DNA of 64,000 nucleotides from Pithys albifrons albifrons. Lineage: Eukaryota > Chordata > Aves > Passeriformes > Thamnophilidae. This document shows, in pieces, positions 48,484-60,584 of this stretch (positions within the stretch are counted from its first letter, which is position 1; each line of letters opens with the position of its first letter). The position numbers were made by a program, and so were the translations under genes. The notes below the pieces were generated by a model. The model saw only the letters and a program-made list of their open reading frames with translations. It searched no databases and was not told the origin of the DNA. Location: positions 6,993,160 through 7,057,159 of the forward strand of contig NC_092465.1 in assembly GCF_047495875.1 (NCBI RefSeq), in the 5' to 3' direction.

Positions 48484-48740
48484 ATCACAGAATTATTTTG
48501 GTTGGAGAGGATCTGTTAGATAATTGAGTCCAACTGTTAACCCAACACTGCCAAGACCACCAGTAAACCATATCCCCAAGTGCCACACCTACATGTCTTC
48601 TAAACGCCTCCAGGGACAGCGACTCCACCATGGGCAGCTGTACCAGTGCTGGATAACCCTTTCAGGGAAGAAATTTTTCCTAATATCCCATCTATCACTG
48701 CCCTTCAGTCTAAAAGTTCTGCTCTGTCCTTGATAGAAGT
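48484..48740 (-). mobile_element. CR1 LINE 3-prime end
   Basis: Plus-strand text is the reverse of the CR1 end: aatcacagaattattttggt, gattgagtccaactgttaac-type segment, cgactccaccatgggcagct, aatttttcctaatatcccat. The sense strand is minus, and it abuts the microsatellite cluster to its right. Confidence 0.86.
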
Positions 48741-48778
48741 AGCTCTCAACTCATCAGGTGAATCTCAACAGGTGAATA

Positions 48779-48838
48779 CATATCTATATCTATATCTATA
48801 TCTATATCTATATCTATATCTATATCTATATCTATATA
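48779..48838 (+). repeat. (TATATC)n hexanucleotide microsatellite
   Basis: About nine uninterrupted copies of tatatc/tctata, followed immediately by CA, TG and TA dinucleotide tracts. Confidence 0.93.
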
Positions 48839-49023
48839 TCTGTACACACTCACACACACATATGTGTGTGTGTGCGTGTGCATATATATACACACACATA
48901 TATAATATATATATATTTATATGTAAAATTATATATATTATATATATATCTCTATATAAATATATACATTTTTCACCTGTTGAAATATATATATAAATAA
49001 ATATATATACATATTTATATTTA
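48839..49023. repeat. CA/TG inverted tract and TA-rich low-complexity block
   Basis: cacacacacatatgtgtgtgtgtg is a near-perfect inverted dinucleotide repeat centred near 48860. It is followed by about 150 bp made almost wholly of TATA and ATAT runs. Confidence 0.88.
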
Positions 49024-52000
49024 ACACTAGAAGTCTTAAAAATAAAAGGTCAGGACAAGTAATAACTTGGTCCCCATTTATTTCAAGTCCAAGTACGACA
49101 GCAGCCAGGACCGGGATTACTTTACTAAACCAGCCATTCCAAGCAACAAAAGGCAAAGAAACAACAGAACACCTCTGGAAATAATGTTTCAGCTATAGGA
49201 AAAGTTTTTTGAATCCTTGTTATTCTCACAAATAACTATTAACCCAAACCCATCTAGATTGAAAACTCCAGGCATTTGGTGGACTTACACTATGACTGAA
49301 TTCAGACACCCAACTCTGACCATTTATTTTAACCTGTGACTTCCACAAGGGGAATAGGAAAGAAAATTGCCTGCTGCTTTGGCTCTTCCCTTTAGAAAGC
49401 TGCTCAAACATTTTCACCTTGGCTTCTAAGAAAGTTTCTGCTTTTCCCAGTAAGATGCCTTCAGTTTGGCGCTCCTGGAGAGGGTTCCATTCTAACTGGA
49501 AACATGTGCTTTGATTCAGGTTTGCCAATAAATATTTAATTCATGCTTAGTTCTGAAACACAGTAAGAGCACTGGAATTGGTAGCATTAAGTTCAGCCAA
49601 TGCTAATTGCTGCATTTGTACCTGAGTGTTCACCTCTGTCCTGCTTAAATTTCCATCCACTGTCTCTGCTAACAACTCTATGCACACAAAGAGGGCACAG
49701 AAAGAACTGCTTGAGACTTAACACTGTAACTCAGGGACTCACTGAGGGCTCATTTTGGTTCCACATGTTTTAGCAGCTATAAAAGCTCCATCAAGCTACA
49801 GTTAAGGTATGTGTTTTCAAAAATGAAGCAGTAAATTTATACCATGGTCACAGCCAAACCATCATGCTCCTATCCATTAAAAAAAACCCCAAGCCTCTTT
49901 TCTTTGAGAAGCCTGTAAGGTGCCCTTTGATTTACACTTTGTGCCGTGCAAAATCCAGGCAAAAAGACTTAATCCAAAGCAACTGCTGATGTATGTAGAA
50001 CTAACACTGCAACTTGAATTCTTTTCTCAACCACTATACTTAGCATTCCTCTCAGGAAAAGGCAGGTACTGTCTTTTTTTTTATTCTGACATTTGGAATT
50101 TAACAACACCCTCCAAGGATTAAAAACCATCTTCACAAGTATTAAAAAAAGACCCATGACTTCCTGGCTGTTTTTAAGTATGCCTTACTAATTTGCTTGA
50201 TTTCTGTGATTTATTTGCTGAAAAAGATTTAGAAATTTGCACTTTCTTGCTCACAGCTATAGCCAGGACTGTATTGAAGATACCTGAAAACATCTGCATT
50301 CACTTCTGAGTGTGAAGGTCATAAATAAAACCACTTCCTAAATAAGATCTGTTTTCCCCTACAGAACAATGCCCCTCATCTCCATCTAATGTTTCTTGTA
50401 AAATTTTTAACAATATGAAAAAAAATCAGGTGTTTTAGAAGAACTGCATTGTAATTAATAATTTTGAACTCAATGGAAAGTCCATAGAAGTCACACGGAA
50501 AACCCAAAAACCAAGTGGTGATTCAAGAAGGAGATTTGAGCCAGTGGAAAGCCAGACCAATAGAAATGAGGAATCACAGCTAAACCTTTCCTAGAGTTCA
50601 GTAACAGAATGCAAGAGTGCCAGTTTTGGACTGTGCTTTAAAAGGAGATCTGCACTATGAGCCATGAATTGGCCAATAATGTCTGTGCAGCTCACTGTGA
50701 ACACCACAGGTCACAGTTTGTAGTGCATTAAGTAGAGCACCAAACTGATTGCAATGCACACACTGAGCACTTATTCCCTATTGATCCCAGAGGATTTTGC
50801 CCGCGGGATGTGACGCACTTGCCCTGTCTGCAATGGCAAAGTGGAACTGGGCTGAGCTGCTGCTGAGTAGTGTGGGTTTGTAATGAAGGTTTCACACGTT
50901 GATATAAATCAGTGGTTGCTGAATGGGTATTTTAAAATTCCTTTGTCTCCAGTAGCACAGCCTTTTGTGGAACAGAAAGGAAATATGTGCTCCAAACAGT
51001 GGTTTTCTAACACACTTGCTCATCTCTGCTGTATGTTCTTAAACAATCAGTTAATTAAAATATCCTGGGGACTTGGAGCACAACCATTAGGATCACAATG
51101 TAGACTATACACTTCAAATACTAGGATTTGGATGTTGATTTTCAGTAAAAGTTCACCACCTACCAAACAACAGAAGAAATTCTTGTCACTATCCATTTTT
51201 GTATGAAAATCTGTTAATTAGTAGTAAGATTTCATACTATTTGTAAAGCTCTCAAGTTTTGGATGCTAGTAATAAAATATGTGTGCTTATTAAAGTTAGC
51301 CAATAATGCAATTAACAACAATTAATTTCCACTAATTTCTAGTATTACTAATGAACTAAAACCTACATTCAATCTTTTGATTTCAAGTGACAGAAGGAAA
51401 CCAGTTGCTCCAATTCAGTGGAACTATATCCTGGTCCCTACTTGTAGTTTGTAGGTGCTTCAACAATTTAACTGATATATAGTAATTTTCTCCCTAAATC
51501 AGTCAGGTTTTCTGTAGTTTAGTCAAAAATCCCAGGATTTGTTTCATTCTCACCTGTATTACTGCACTTTGTGTATCCTGCCTGCTTCAGACACTCACGT
51601 GCTTGCCAGGGATATGGCCAGGGAAATGGCCAGGGAAATGGCCAGGGAGTAGCAAAAAGAGGGCAGTCACAGCAAGATGGACCCCTGGCTATGTTCCCAC
51701 AGAGACTTCAAAATTATTTCCTTTATTAGTTTGCTTTGGTTTGTGTTTGAAGTTTTCCCCCCTTAACATAAAACCCACATACACCGCAAGTATCTTTTGC
51801 CCTTTGGGAACCAGAAATAATGTTCAGACATCAGTGTCTGGACGCCTGTAGTTAGTTCCAGTGGAATCATGAGTTTGTGGAGACCTGTGATGCCAGGATT
51901 GAAACAGGATGCCCTGCTGAGCTGGTGTTTGCTCCTGCCTGCCCTTCCCTTCACAGGCTGGCTGTTGGGCACTGACCAGGAGCCCAGACACTCCTGAAGG

Positions 52001-55000
52001 ATCTGCTGCAATTCCAGGCAAAGGCAGGAGGGCTGTCTGGCTGGGGGGTGCCTTCCTCTGCCACAGCCAACAATGGAGAGGAGCAATGTAATGCTCTTGC
52101 AAATGGAGTAAGGAAATGCAACATCTCACAAGAGCACAGCACGATGTGAGTTGGTTGGAATCAATAAGTGGTCCCACATCTGACAGCAGTGACAGAGATC
52201 ACCACCAGCAGTAACTTGTGCTGCAGTCTCCATCATACAACAGTGCACCTGGGAGCACATTGTGGCCTCTGCAGCCTGCACAGGGGGATTAAGGGAGGAG
52301 AGATAAGTAGGGAAAAAGATGGATGTGTGTCCAAAATTTCCTGATGCCCACCCTACTGACCTAGGCTTCCAAAAAGTGTTGTGATTTAAAGCAGGTATCA
52401 TGACATAATTTTTACATAAGTGTTATAAAAGAGTTGAATCATATTAACCATTGAAGGAAAATACAAACCACAAACACTTCTATGTCAAAAAATCACATAT
52501 TGTACTATCTACAGTCATGCACTGCATGAGGCAATTAAAATTGTAGCTTATTAAAGATCAGAGGGGCATAGGTAAAATAAAGTTTTAAACAGAAAACATG
52601 AACAGCCTGAATTTTTGGCAATGTTCTGGTAAGTTTTTACAAGTGGCATTGGCTTGTACTCTTCACTAAAGCCCAATTCAGAGGCAACCTTAAGGACAAT
52701 TTAAAATAATTTTCTATTATGTGTTCCAACACCTTGAGTATTTAAAAGAGCTGTTTAATACCAAGCTAATATTTTTGTGATTTCTGGGCCTTGGATGCTT
52801 TTCCATTGTTGGCCCAGGCTAACTGGACTGGTTCATCCAGCTCATATCTACACCCCTCTCACAGTCAGATGTTACTATATTAGCTAAAATATTCTGATAA
52901 TCTATCCTGAATTAGCTACTAAATAAAAAATTTCTCATGTGGGGTTCCTTATTTAAAAACAACTTTCAGCACTGCAGTTTTGCTTAGGACACTCCCTGTC
53001 ACTGCAGTTGAAGCCACGTAGCCATAAAGGAAGCAATTTGCAACATTGAAGTCACTCTTAAAATGCTAAATGCAGAAAAGGTTGGGCGAGGTTTATTCTA
53101 AACAGCACAAAGCACACATGATCAGATATTGTTGCCATGGCTGACTTCCTTTATTGCTTTGAGTAAATCCATATTTGATGCATTAAGGATGGCTTGGGTT
53201 GCTGTTAGGTAGAAGTAGGCCAAGTCATTTTTAAGCCACAGCTCTTTCACTCTTGCATAGACTAAGAGCAGCACAATAGATAATTTCTTATTTTTTGGAT
53301 CTTTAGCACGTGCAATTATAGTTGAGCTCATAAATTAATTTTGCAGTTATTGCCATCTAGTGGGAAAATCAACAACTCTGGATGCAACAAGTCTGTCTGG
53401 ATACCCCATGCAATCTAAATCTAAGTAGGGTTGCAGCCACTTGACAGTTTTAATACTGAATTAAGTTTGAAGCAAAAGAGATATAACTCAATTTGTATGC
53501 TCTTGATTTCTTTCCTAATTATATTTCATTGAGAGACTTAATTTTTGGTCAACAGAATTACACAAACTTCAGGCGGATAAAAGAGTCGATTCAAAGAATT
53601 TTAGTGATACATCAGCCAGAACAGCAGTTAATTACTGAGAGTTTCAGAATTAATGATCTTAATCTTCATAACTATGAAGTCACTTTCCTATATCTGTAGA
53701 TAAAGTAGAAAACAAAGTGACCAAAAATCCAAGTTGTATAAGGGAAAGGAAATAGGCTTATCATAAAAAGATTAGAGTAGAATAAAGGGCCTAGAGAGAT
53801 TCTTGGCATCAGATAAGTAATATACTCCATTAGCAGTTCTTCTAAAGTCAACAGGAAAGGAACAATCCAAGTCATCAGGATTTTACCTTCATAAAAACAC
53901 AGCACTTGCCCTTTATGACTGAATTAACCTACTCCTAGGTCTGAATTATCACTTTCTCTAAACACCTCAACATTTTTTGTCAGCCTTCTTTAATACTTAA
54001 TTTATCATTTCCTAGGAAAACCTTGCAGCAGCATTGCCCCAGACTGGTTGAATGTTATAAGTGCAGGTCTGAAGGATGCCATGGAGATAATTCAGTGAAG
54101 GACTGGAAGGACCACTACAGCAGGTCACCTGTGGTTACCTGTGGCTTTTTTGGCAGTTAAACTCAGAACTCCTCCAAGGAGGAAGATTCCACCCTGTCTC
54201 TCAGTGACCTCCTCTAGTGCTGCACTGACATCAGAGTGAAGAATATTTTCCTCAGTCACATCTGAACCTCTCAGGACACACGTTGTGATCACTGGCCCAG
54301 GCCATTCATTTTTATGATGCTGATTATTTTTCCTCTTCAGTTTTGAAAAGGAAAGAAGAAAAAGCAATTCTACTGCAGCAGTAAAAGAGATTTTTGCACA
54401 GCAGAACATTGGAAAAAAAAGATATCTCGTGCATGAACCAACTGTGTGTCCTAAAATTCTCAGTCTCCAAGCAAAGCTCAAAGAAAAGAGCCAAGACAGG
54501 GGTACCCAGCGCAAAGCTGGAGAAGTGTAAGTGAAGAAACAAGAAGCAAAAAGCCAGATCTATTTTATAACTAAATAACAGCTACACCCAAACACTAATA
54601 AGGTCTTACAAGTATTGCCTCATGCAAGAAATGCACTTGGCTGCTCCAAGAGTTGAGTCTCAAATGAAGGATTGCATTTGTAGGACTTCCAGTGAAACTG
54701 AGGTGATTCTGGTATCTGAAATAAAAAACAAAGTGGAGTGTCCTTGCTTTTTTTTTCCCCATTAGCTGAATTTCAAACATTATAGGAAGATATTATTTTC
54801 CTTGTGATAAAAACCCAAAAATTCTGTCTGACCTCAACACAGCTCGTAGTTGACTCAGCCTGAAAAGTAATTTTGTGATGCATCCCCTGCTAAAAAATTA
54901 TGCTCTGAGGTCCTAAACATGACAAATCCCAGACATATGAAATGAAGACACTTTGGTACAAAGATAAGACAAAGTCTATGGATAAGTTTTTAATTAAAGA

Positions 55001-58000
55001 ATCAAGTGAAGAACAAAGCCTTCCTGAAGTCGTGAAGACTGTGGATATAACTACACTTTCTGAGTATATTAATTGCAAATTAATTAAACCAGTTGGTTTA
55101 ATAAAAACGTGTTCCTTCTACTTACAGATATTGTCTCAGTTTGCCTAAATTTATAAGTATAAATATACCAAATTTGTATAGTCCAGTGACAGCTGCGATA
55201 GTCATGAGATAAAGCTAAAATGAATCCAAGTGAAATATCAGTAAAATAAAGCCTCTTAAAATATAGTTTCCAATAGAAGGAGGTGCAAATTAGGTGAAAT
55301 ATAGGTGGCTATTGAAACATCCCAGCACCCTGATACTGAAAATACGTGGTCTTGATGATGGAGAGGGAGCTGCCTGCATTACTGTGTGACTGCCTGTCCC
55401 CTGACGACTTCTAGACATCATTGAAAGATTTAGACAGAATTTGAAAGAAGCAGAAATTGAATTTTATCATAGTCTGATTAAATTATATGACTGACATCTC
55501 CATCTTCCTTTTCAGTTACAGGACAATTTTATTGCAGCAGAGGTTCAAAATTTCACTGACATATCAACTTCAATTGCCTTTAAATTTGAATTTTACTGGT
55601 TGTTTAAAAAGACATCAATAGGTGAAGTGGGTTTAACACTCTTCATTCCACAAAGTTCTTCTTCAATTTCTTGAAGATGCTCCTTTTCCTTGCAAAATTG
55701 GGAAGTGCAAATAGCCATGCTCAACTCTATCAATACAATATTAATGTTTTAGTGGGGTTATTAACCAACCATCCTATCCATTCTTCTATAAATCCAGATC
55801 AGTGTTCACTATGGATACACAAATGTCAATATTCTCAGAGATCTGTTGCTTTTGCTGCTGCTGCACACAGACAAAGGCCTGGCTGCAATACAGGAGGAAC
55901 TTTTGGCTTTGAATTCCATGAAAAAATTACTTCCATTTCTTAGAAGAAGAATGACATGAATTATGTAATTCACTCTCTAAGAGGATGAAAAACAATCAGG
56001 AGAATGAAAAATGCAGAAACCCATTAGAACTCCTCTATATGTTGCTGACATTATTTTTGCCTCTTCCAAAATTTAGTGCCTGAATAATTTAATTATTTCA
56101 CCTACAGCATCTCACATTAAAATGAAGTATTCAAACGCAAATTGCATGCCAGAGCTCAGGAAACTAATTCTATTTCTGCCAGAAAAAAACCCAAACAAAC
56201 AACCAAAAAATAAGCAGAAACAAAAATCAAACAGACAAAAAAAATTGTGAGTAACAGATCCCACTACATATTAGAAATCTGATGTCCATCAAACCCCAGG
56301 AGAGTTTGATTTATAGTGTCAAACATCAGCTTGAGAAGATATAACAAAGCTCCCCAAACTGACACACATTAAAATGTTTATAGTTTTCTGGTTATGAAGA
56401 ACATGTTTTACAAAATATTAATTTTGGCAGTGGCTATCACTCTTTTCCCAACAACTTTCTTTAATCATCCCAGCAAAATACCCAAGTGGGAATGTGCAGG
56501 ACCCCCAGCTACGATTCATTTGGCACAAGAAAAGGGTAAAACACTCTTTGTCCATTCACCAAACAATGTGGATTAGCTGTTCAAAACAACACATAAACGT
56601 TGCCATACCATGGAGTTTGTCAGACAACTTCCAGCAGAAGTGAGCTGTGGAGTACTTACTGAACATCAGAGAAGAAGCAATATAAATGTTATTGCTATAG
56701 ATTAGTAGAAAAGTAATTCCCTCTAATAGTTACACAAGGCCCTTTTTGATAAAGGTAAAAAGACAGCAAGATGAAAAAGAAATATTCTTTTGCAGATGAC
56801 ACTAACTGGCAAGGAATAAGACAATACCATAATCAGAAATTGCAGTTTAAAATACAGGAATGGAAAATAGATATGAGGTGGATGTTATTCCACATAAAAC
56901 TACTTGTGTCTCTTTTCTGACATACACAAATCCCAAAGGTAAATGCAACCAGAGTCTCTTTTCTCATTAAACCCCTACCTTACCTTCCAGGTACTGATGA
57001 CAACTCTTGGTTTTTTTTTTTTTAATGCATAAGGTTAAATTTATAAACTATAAATATTTCATGAATGCAGGAGTTGGACCTGACTAGGAAACAAATGTAC
57101 TCTTACCTTTTCAAACAGCCTTTTTAACAAAGGCTGGGGCTGACCTGGTGGGAAAAGGCCACAGCAGGTGGGTACATCAGGGGAAAAGGGCACTGGCTTG
57201 GCAAGGGGAGAAGTGGCCCACCCTGTACATGACAAAAAGAATGTTTTTTGATTCCTGTAGCTCTCTTTATCTTGTGTTTAGTCATATGAACTCAATGAAA
57301 AACAGTGTATAATTTTAGAAAATACATATGAGGCAACATGAATTTATGCAAATGCATTGGAAGTGTCTAATTGTTAAGATACTTTGGATAAGAATTAAAA
57401 AGTAATTGTTATAAGCAATATAATAAGCAATTGGATAAGTTTATTACAAAATTGCATTGATTTTTGCTTCCTAGGAATTTCCTAGATTTTTTCCTTTTCT
57501 TTGATGCACAAATGAAATCTCAGCTGCTTCAATTCATGTCATTCATTAGGCTGTGGTTGGAGTCACACTTGGAGAAGAAAGATCTCTGCACGTAGCATGG
57601 GAAGCAGGAATAAAGAGTAAAAAATAGGAAGATTATTACTTAAGTAACAGGTAGCTGCCTCTTTAAAATTAATGTTCTCTTCCATTCCTCTTCAATACTT
57701 GTGAATATTAACAATGAAATAAACCCACTGTCAAATAAGTCAGTTTTACTCAGTTACATGAAACCTGGAAACAAAATGTCTTCAGTGATATAAAGAAATA
57801 ACATTGTCTGGAAAAGAGACAAGTAGCCTTGCATGGCTGCATAATGTTTCTCTGAACGGAACAGTAAGCTTAGTTTTTGTGGTTTCCCATATTTACATAC
57901 CAATTTTATTTTGAATTAAGAGCAGCTATTAAAATAATTGGAAAACGATCACTTTTAAATGATGTATTTTGCGCTCTGTGTTTTTATTCCTCCTTTGTTG

Positions 58001-59630
58001 CCACAGTGAATTATCAATACTTGCAGCTCTTGATGGCTGTGGCATTTTTTGCAAACATGATCCTGCAACAACATTGTAGAGAGGAAGAGTAGGTGCTTAT
58101 GTGAGGTGTCATCATTACTTACCAAGGTCACCACGTGCTCCTTTCTCTGGGAATCATATTATAGGCACTTCTTCATAGCCTGAAGGAAAAGATACTGAAT
58201 TATCATATCCTTTTTTTTTCAAAATAACATTCTGATTATTTTTGACCCAACTTAATATTCAGTCTAAAAATGCCAAGAAGAGAGATGATTTCAATTTAAA
58301 CTCTATTTAACCCAGTGCAAGAGAAAACGATTAAATGACCCACATACATTGGATAATAATTTAAGCAGGCTCTGCAGTTTAAAAATTCATGTAGTGTTGT
58401 TATACTAACATCAACATTATTTTTTATTTTAAATTAAAAAAACAAAGTGACTAATACTAGACTGAGAAGTATCTAGACCAAGCTGAAAGAACCTGGTGTT
58501 CTCCTCCTGTTGGCTACTGAACAGCCTGTGGGGCTACAGGTAAGCTACAAACAACAGCAAAATATGTATCTGCCTCTGCCTACGTCCCATCGGGTAAATG
58601 AACAAACAAACAAACAAAAAGGGAAAAAATACCCTGCAACATGTAGCCTAACTTGTATTTGTTTGTAGAAGAAAACCATGGCAGCCAACACTGCATGAGA
58701 TTGTTGAGGGTATTCAAAGAAAAAAATAGGTTCATGAAAACAGGCTGTGAAATACAGAATCTAGAGGTTTTCATCACTAAACAGTCAAATTTAATCTATT
58801 AATTAGAGGAGAGTGAGTCTAAATGGCAAAGAACGGTCTGAAGTAACTTATTATCTCCTCCACAAACAGACACAAAAAGGCAGCTGTAGTTAAAGCTAGC
58901 AGAGCATTTAAGCGCTATGAAGTTACTGGAAGGCATGGCCTTTAGGAACATCAGGATAACTCAGCCTTGGATTTTGGTCCTGGAGAAGTCACACGGAAGA
59001 CAATTTGCAGTGATGACCTTTCCAGACTGATGGCTGCCTGTCCATTTGGAACTGGGTCCTTCCGTGGTTTTGTTGGGGGAGCGTGTCCTGTAGAACTGAG
59101 CAGGAATGCTGCTGGAGGTGCATGAAAGGCATATTGAGGAAGGAAGAAGTGAGCATTTTCTTTTGGATGTCAGCCATGAAACATCTGATAGACCAAACTA
59201 ATAATCCACCCTGGATTACATTAGCACTCCCCGTTACTGCAATACAATGCCAGTGACAAACACAGCATTTTGTTGCCAAGAAAAGGCAGTTTTGTGTTTA
59301 GTATGTGTATGAAACTTAACCAAAATGAATGGCATTATCTTGCTCTTATGCCTTTAAACAAACTAAAAAATGTCATACCGGGTCAGCTGACCAGCTCTTT
59401 CCAAATATGCAAGAGTGCTCTTAATATAAGTGCTGCACTTAAGATGATGGTCAATATGGAACACTGGCTGGTTTATGTCAATGGAATCAGGCAAAATTCC
59501 TTCTCAGGAGCCTTTGAGTGCACCGCTGTGTTCTGCTAATTCAAGTGAAAACATTCCAGTCAGTAGTGCTAAGAAGAAGAGGAAAACCAGAAATTCAAAT
59601 GTGATTGATACTTTTAATTTATTCAATACA
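49024..59630. other. Intergenic, ACMSD-TMEM163 gap, middle part
   Basis: Unique AT-rich DNA. It contains a short minisatellite at 51605-51648 and simple tracts such as (AAAC)n near 58600-58618. Small ORFs (for example 57877-58092 and 58989-59279) show no recognisable family. Confidence 0.5.
51605..51648 (+). repeat. ATGGCCAGGGAA minisatellite, about 3.5 copies
   Basis: The 12-bp unit ggccagggaaat repeats in tandem with one variant copy (ggccagggatat-type order at the left edge). Confidence 0.85.
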
Positions 59631-59631
59631 G

Positions 59632-60584
59632 GCAAGGGAAGGTGCGGGAAGGTGCGGGAAGGTGCGGGAAGGTGCGGGAAGGTGCGGGAAAGTGCGGGAA
59701 GGGAAGGTGCGGGAAGGTGCGGGAAGGTGCGGGAAGGTAAGGTGAAGGAAGGTGCAGGAAGGTGCGGGAAGGGAAGGTGCGGGAAGGGAAAGTGCAGGAA
59801 GGGAAGGTGCGGGAAGGTGCAGGAAGGGAAGGTGCGGGAAGGGAAGGTGCAGGAAGGTGCGGGAAGGGAAGGTGCGGGAAGGGAAGGTGCAGGAAGGTGC
59901 GGGAAGGTAAGGTGAGGGAAGGTGCAGGAAGGTGCAGGAAGGTGCGGGAAGGGAAGGTGCAGGAAGGGAAGGGAAGGTGCGGGAAGGGAAGGTGTGGGAA
60001 GGGAAAGTGCAGAAAGGGAAGGTGCGGGAAGGTGCGGGAAGGGAAGGTGCGGGAAGGGAAGGTGCAGGAAGGTGCGGGAAGGGAAGGTGCAGGAAGGGAA
60101 GGGAAGGTGCGGGAAGGGAAGGGAAGGTGCGGGAAGGTGCGGGAAGGTGCGGGAAGGGAAGGTGCGGGAAGGTGCGGGAAGGTGCGGGAAGGTGCGGGAA
60201 GGTGCGGGAAGGTGCGGGAAGGGAAGGGAAGGGAAGGGAAGGGAAGGGAAGGGAAGGGAAGGGAAAGTGCAGGAAGGGAAGGTAAGGTGAGGGAAGGTGC
60301 AGGAAGGTGCGGGAAGGTGCGGGAAGGGAAGGTGCGGGAAGGGAAGGTGAGGGAAGGGAAGGTGCGGGAAGGGAAGGTGTGGGAAAGTGTGGGAAGGTGC
60401 GGGAAGGGAAAGGAAGGGAAGGTGCGGGAAGGGAAAGAAGGGAAGGGAAGGGAAGGGAAGGGAAGGGAAGGGAAGGGAAGGGAAGGGAAGGGAAGGGAAG
60501 GGAAGGGAAGGGAAGGGAAGGGAAGGGAAGGGAAGGGAAGGGAAGGGAAGGGAAGGGAAGGGAAGGGAAGGGAAGGGAAGGGAA
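59632..60584 (+). repeat. GGTGCGGGAA / GGGAA tandem array, about 0.95 kb
   Basis: Starts as a nearly pure decamer array (ggtgcgggaa), continues as a mixture of decamers and gggaa pentamers, with a nine-copy gggaa block near 60221-60263, and ends as about 29 pure gggaa copies (60437-60584). The plus strand is almost free of C outside the gcg/gca positions and nearly all purine at the right end. The six-frame open reading across it comes from a stop-free 5-bp period and is not coding. Confidence 0.95.

Noticed and set aside
48779..48840. CRISPR-like or satellite array
   Set aside because: A simple hexanucleotide microsatellite without spacers, in a vertebrate nuclear genome.
57877..58092. 71-codon plus-strand ORF with hydrophobic text
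   Set aside because: No start context, family resemblance or neighbouring exon; the length is expected by chance in 64 kb.
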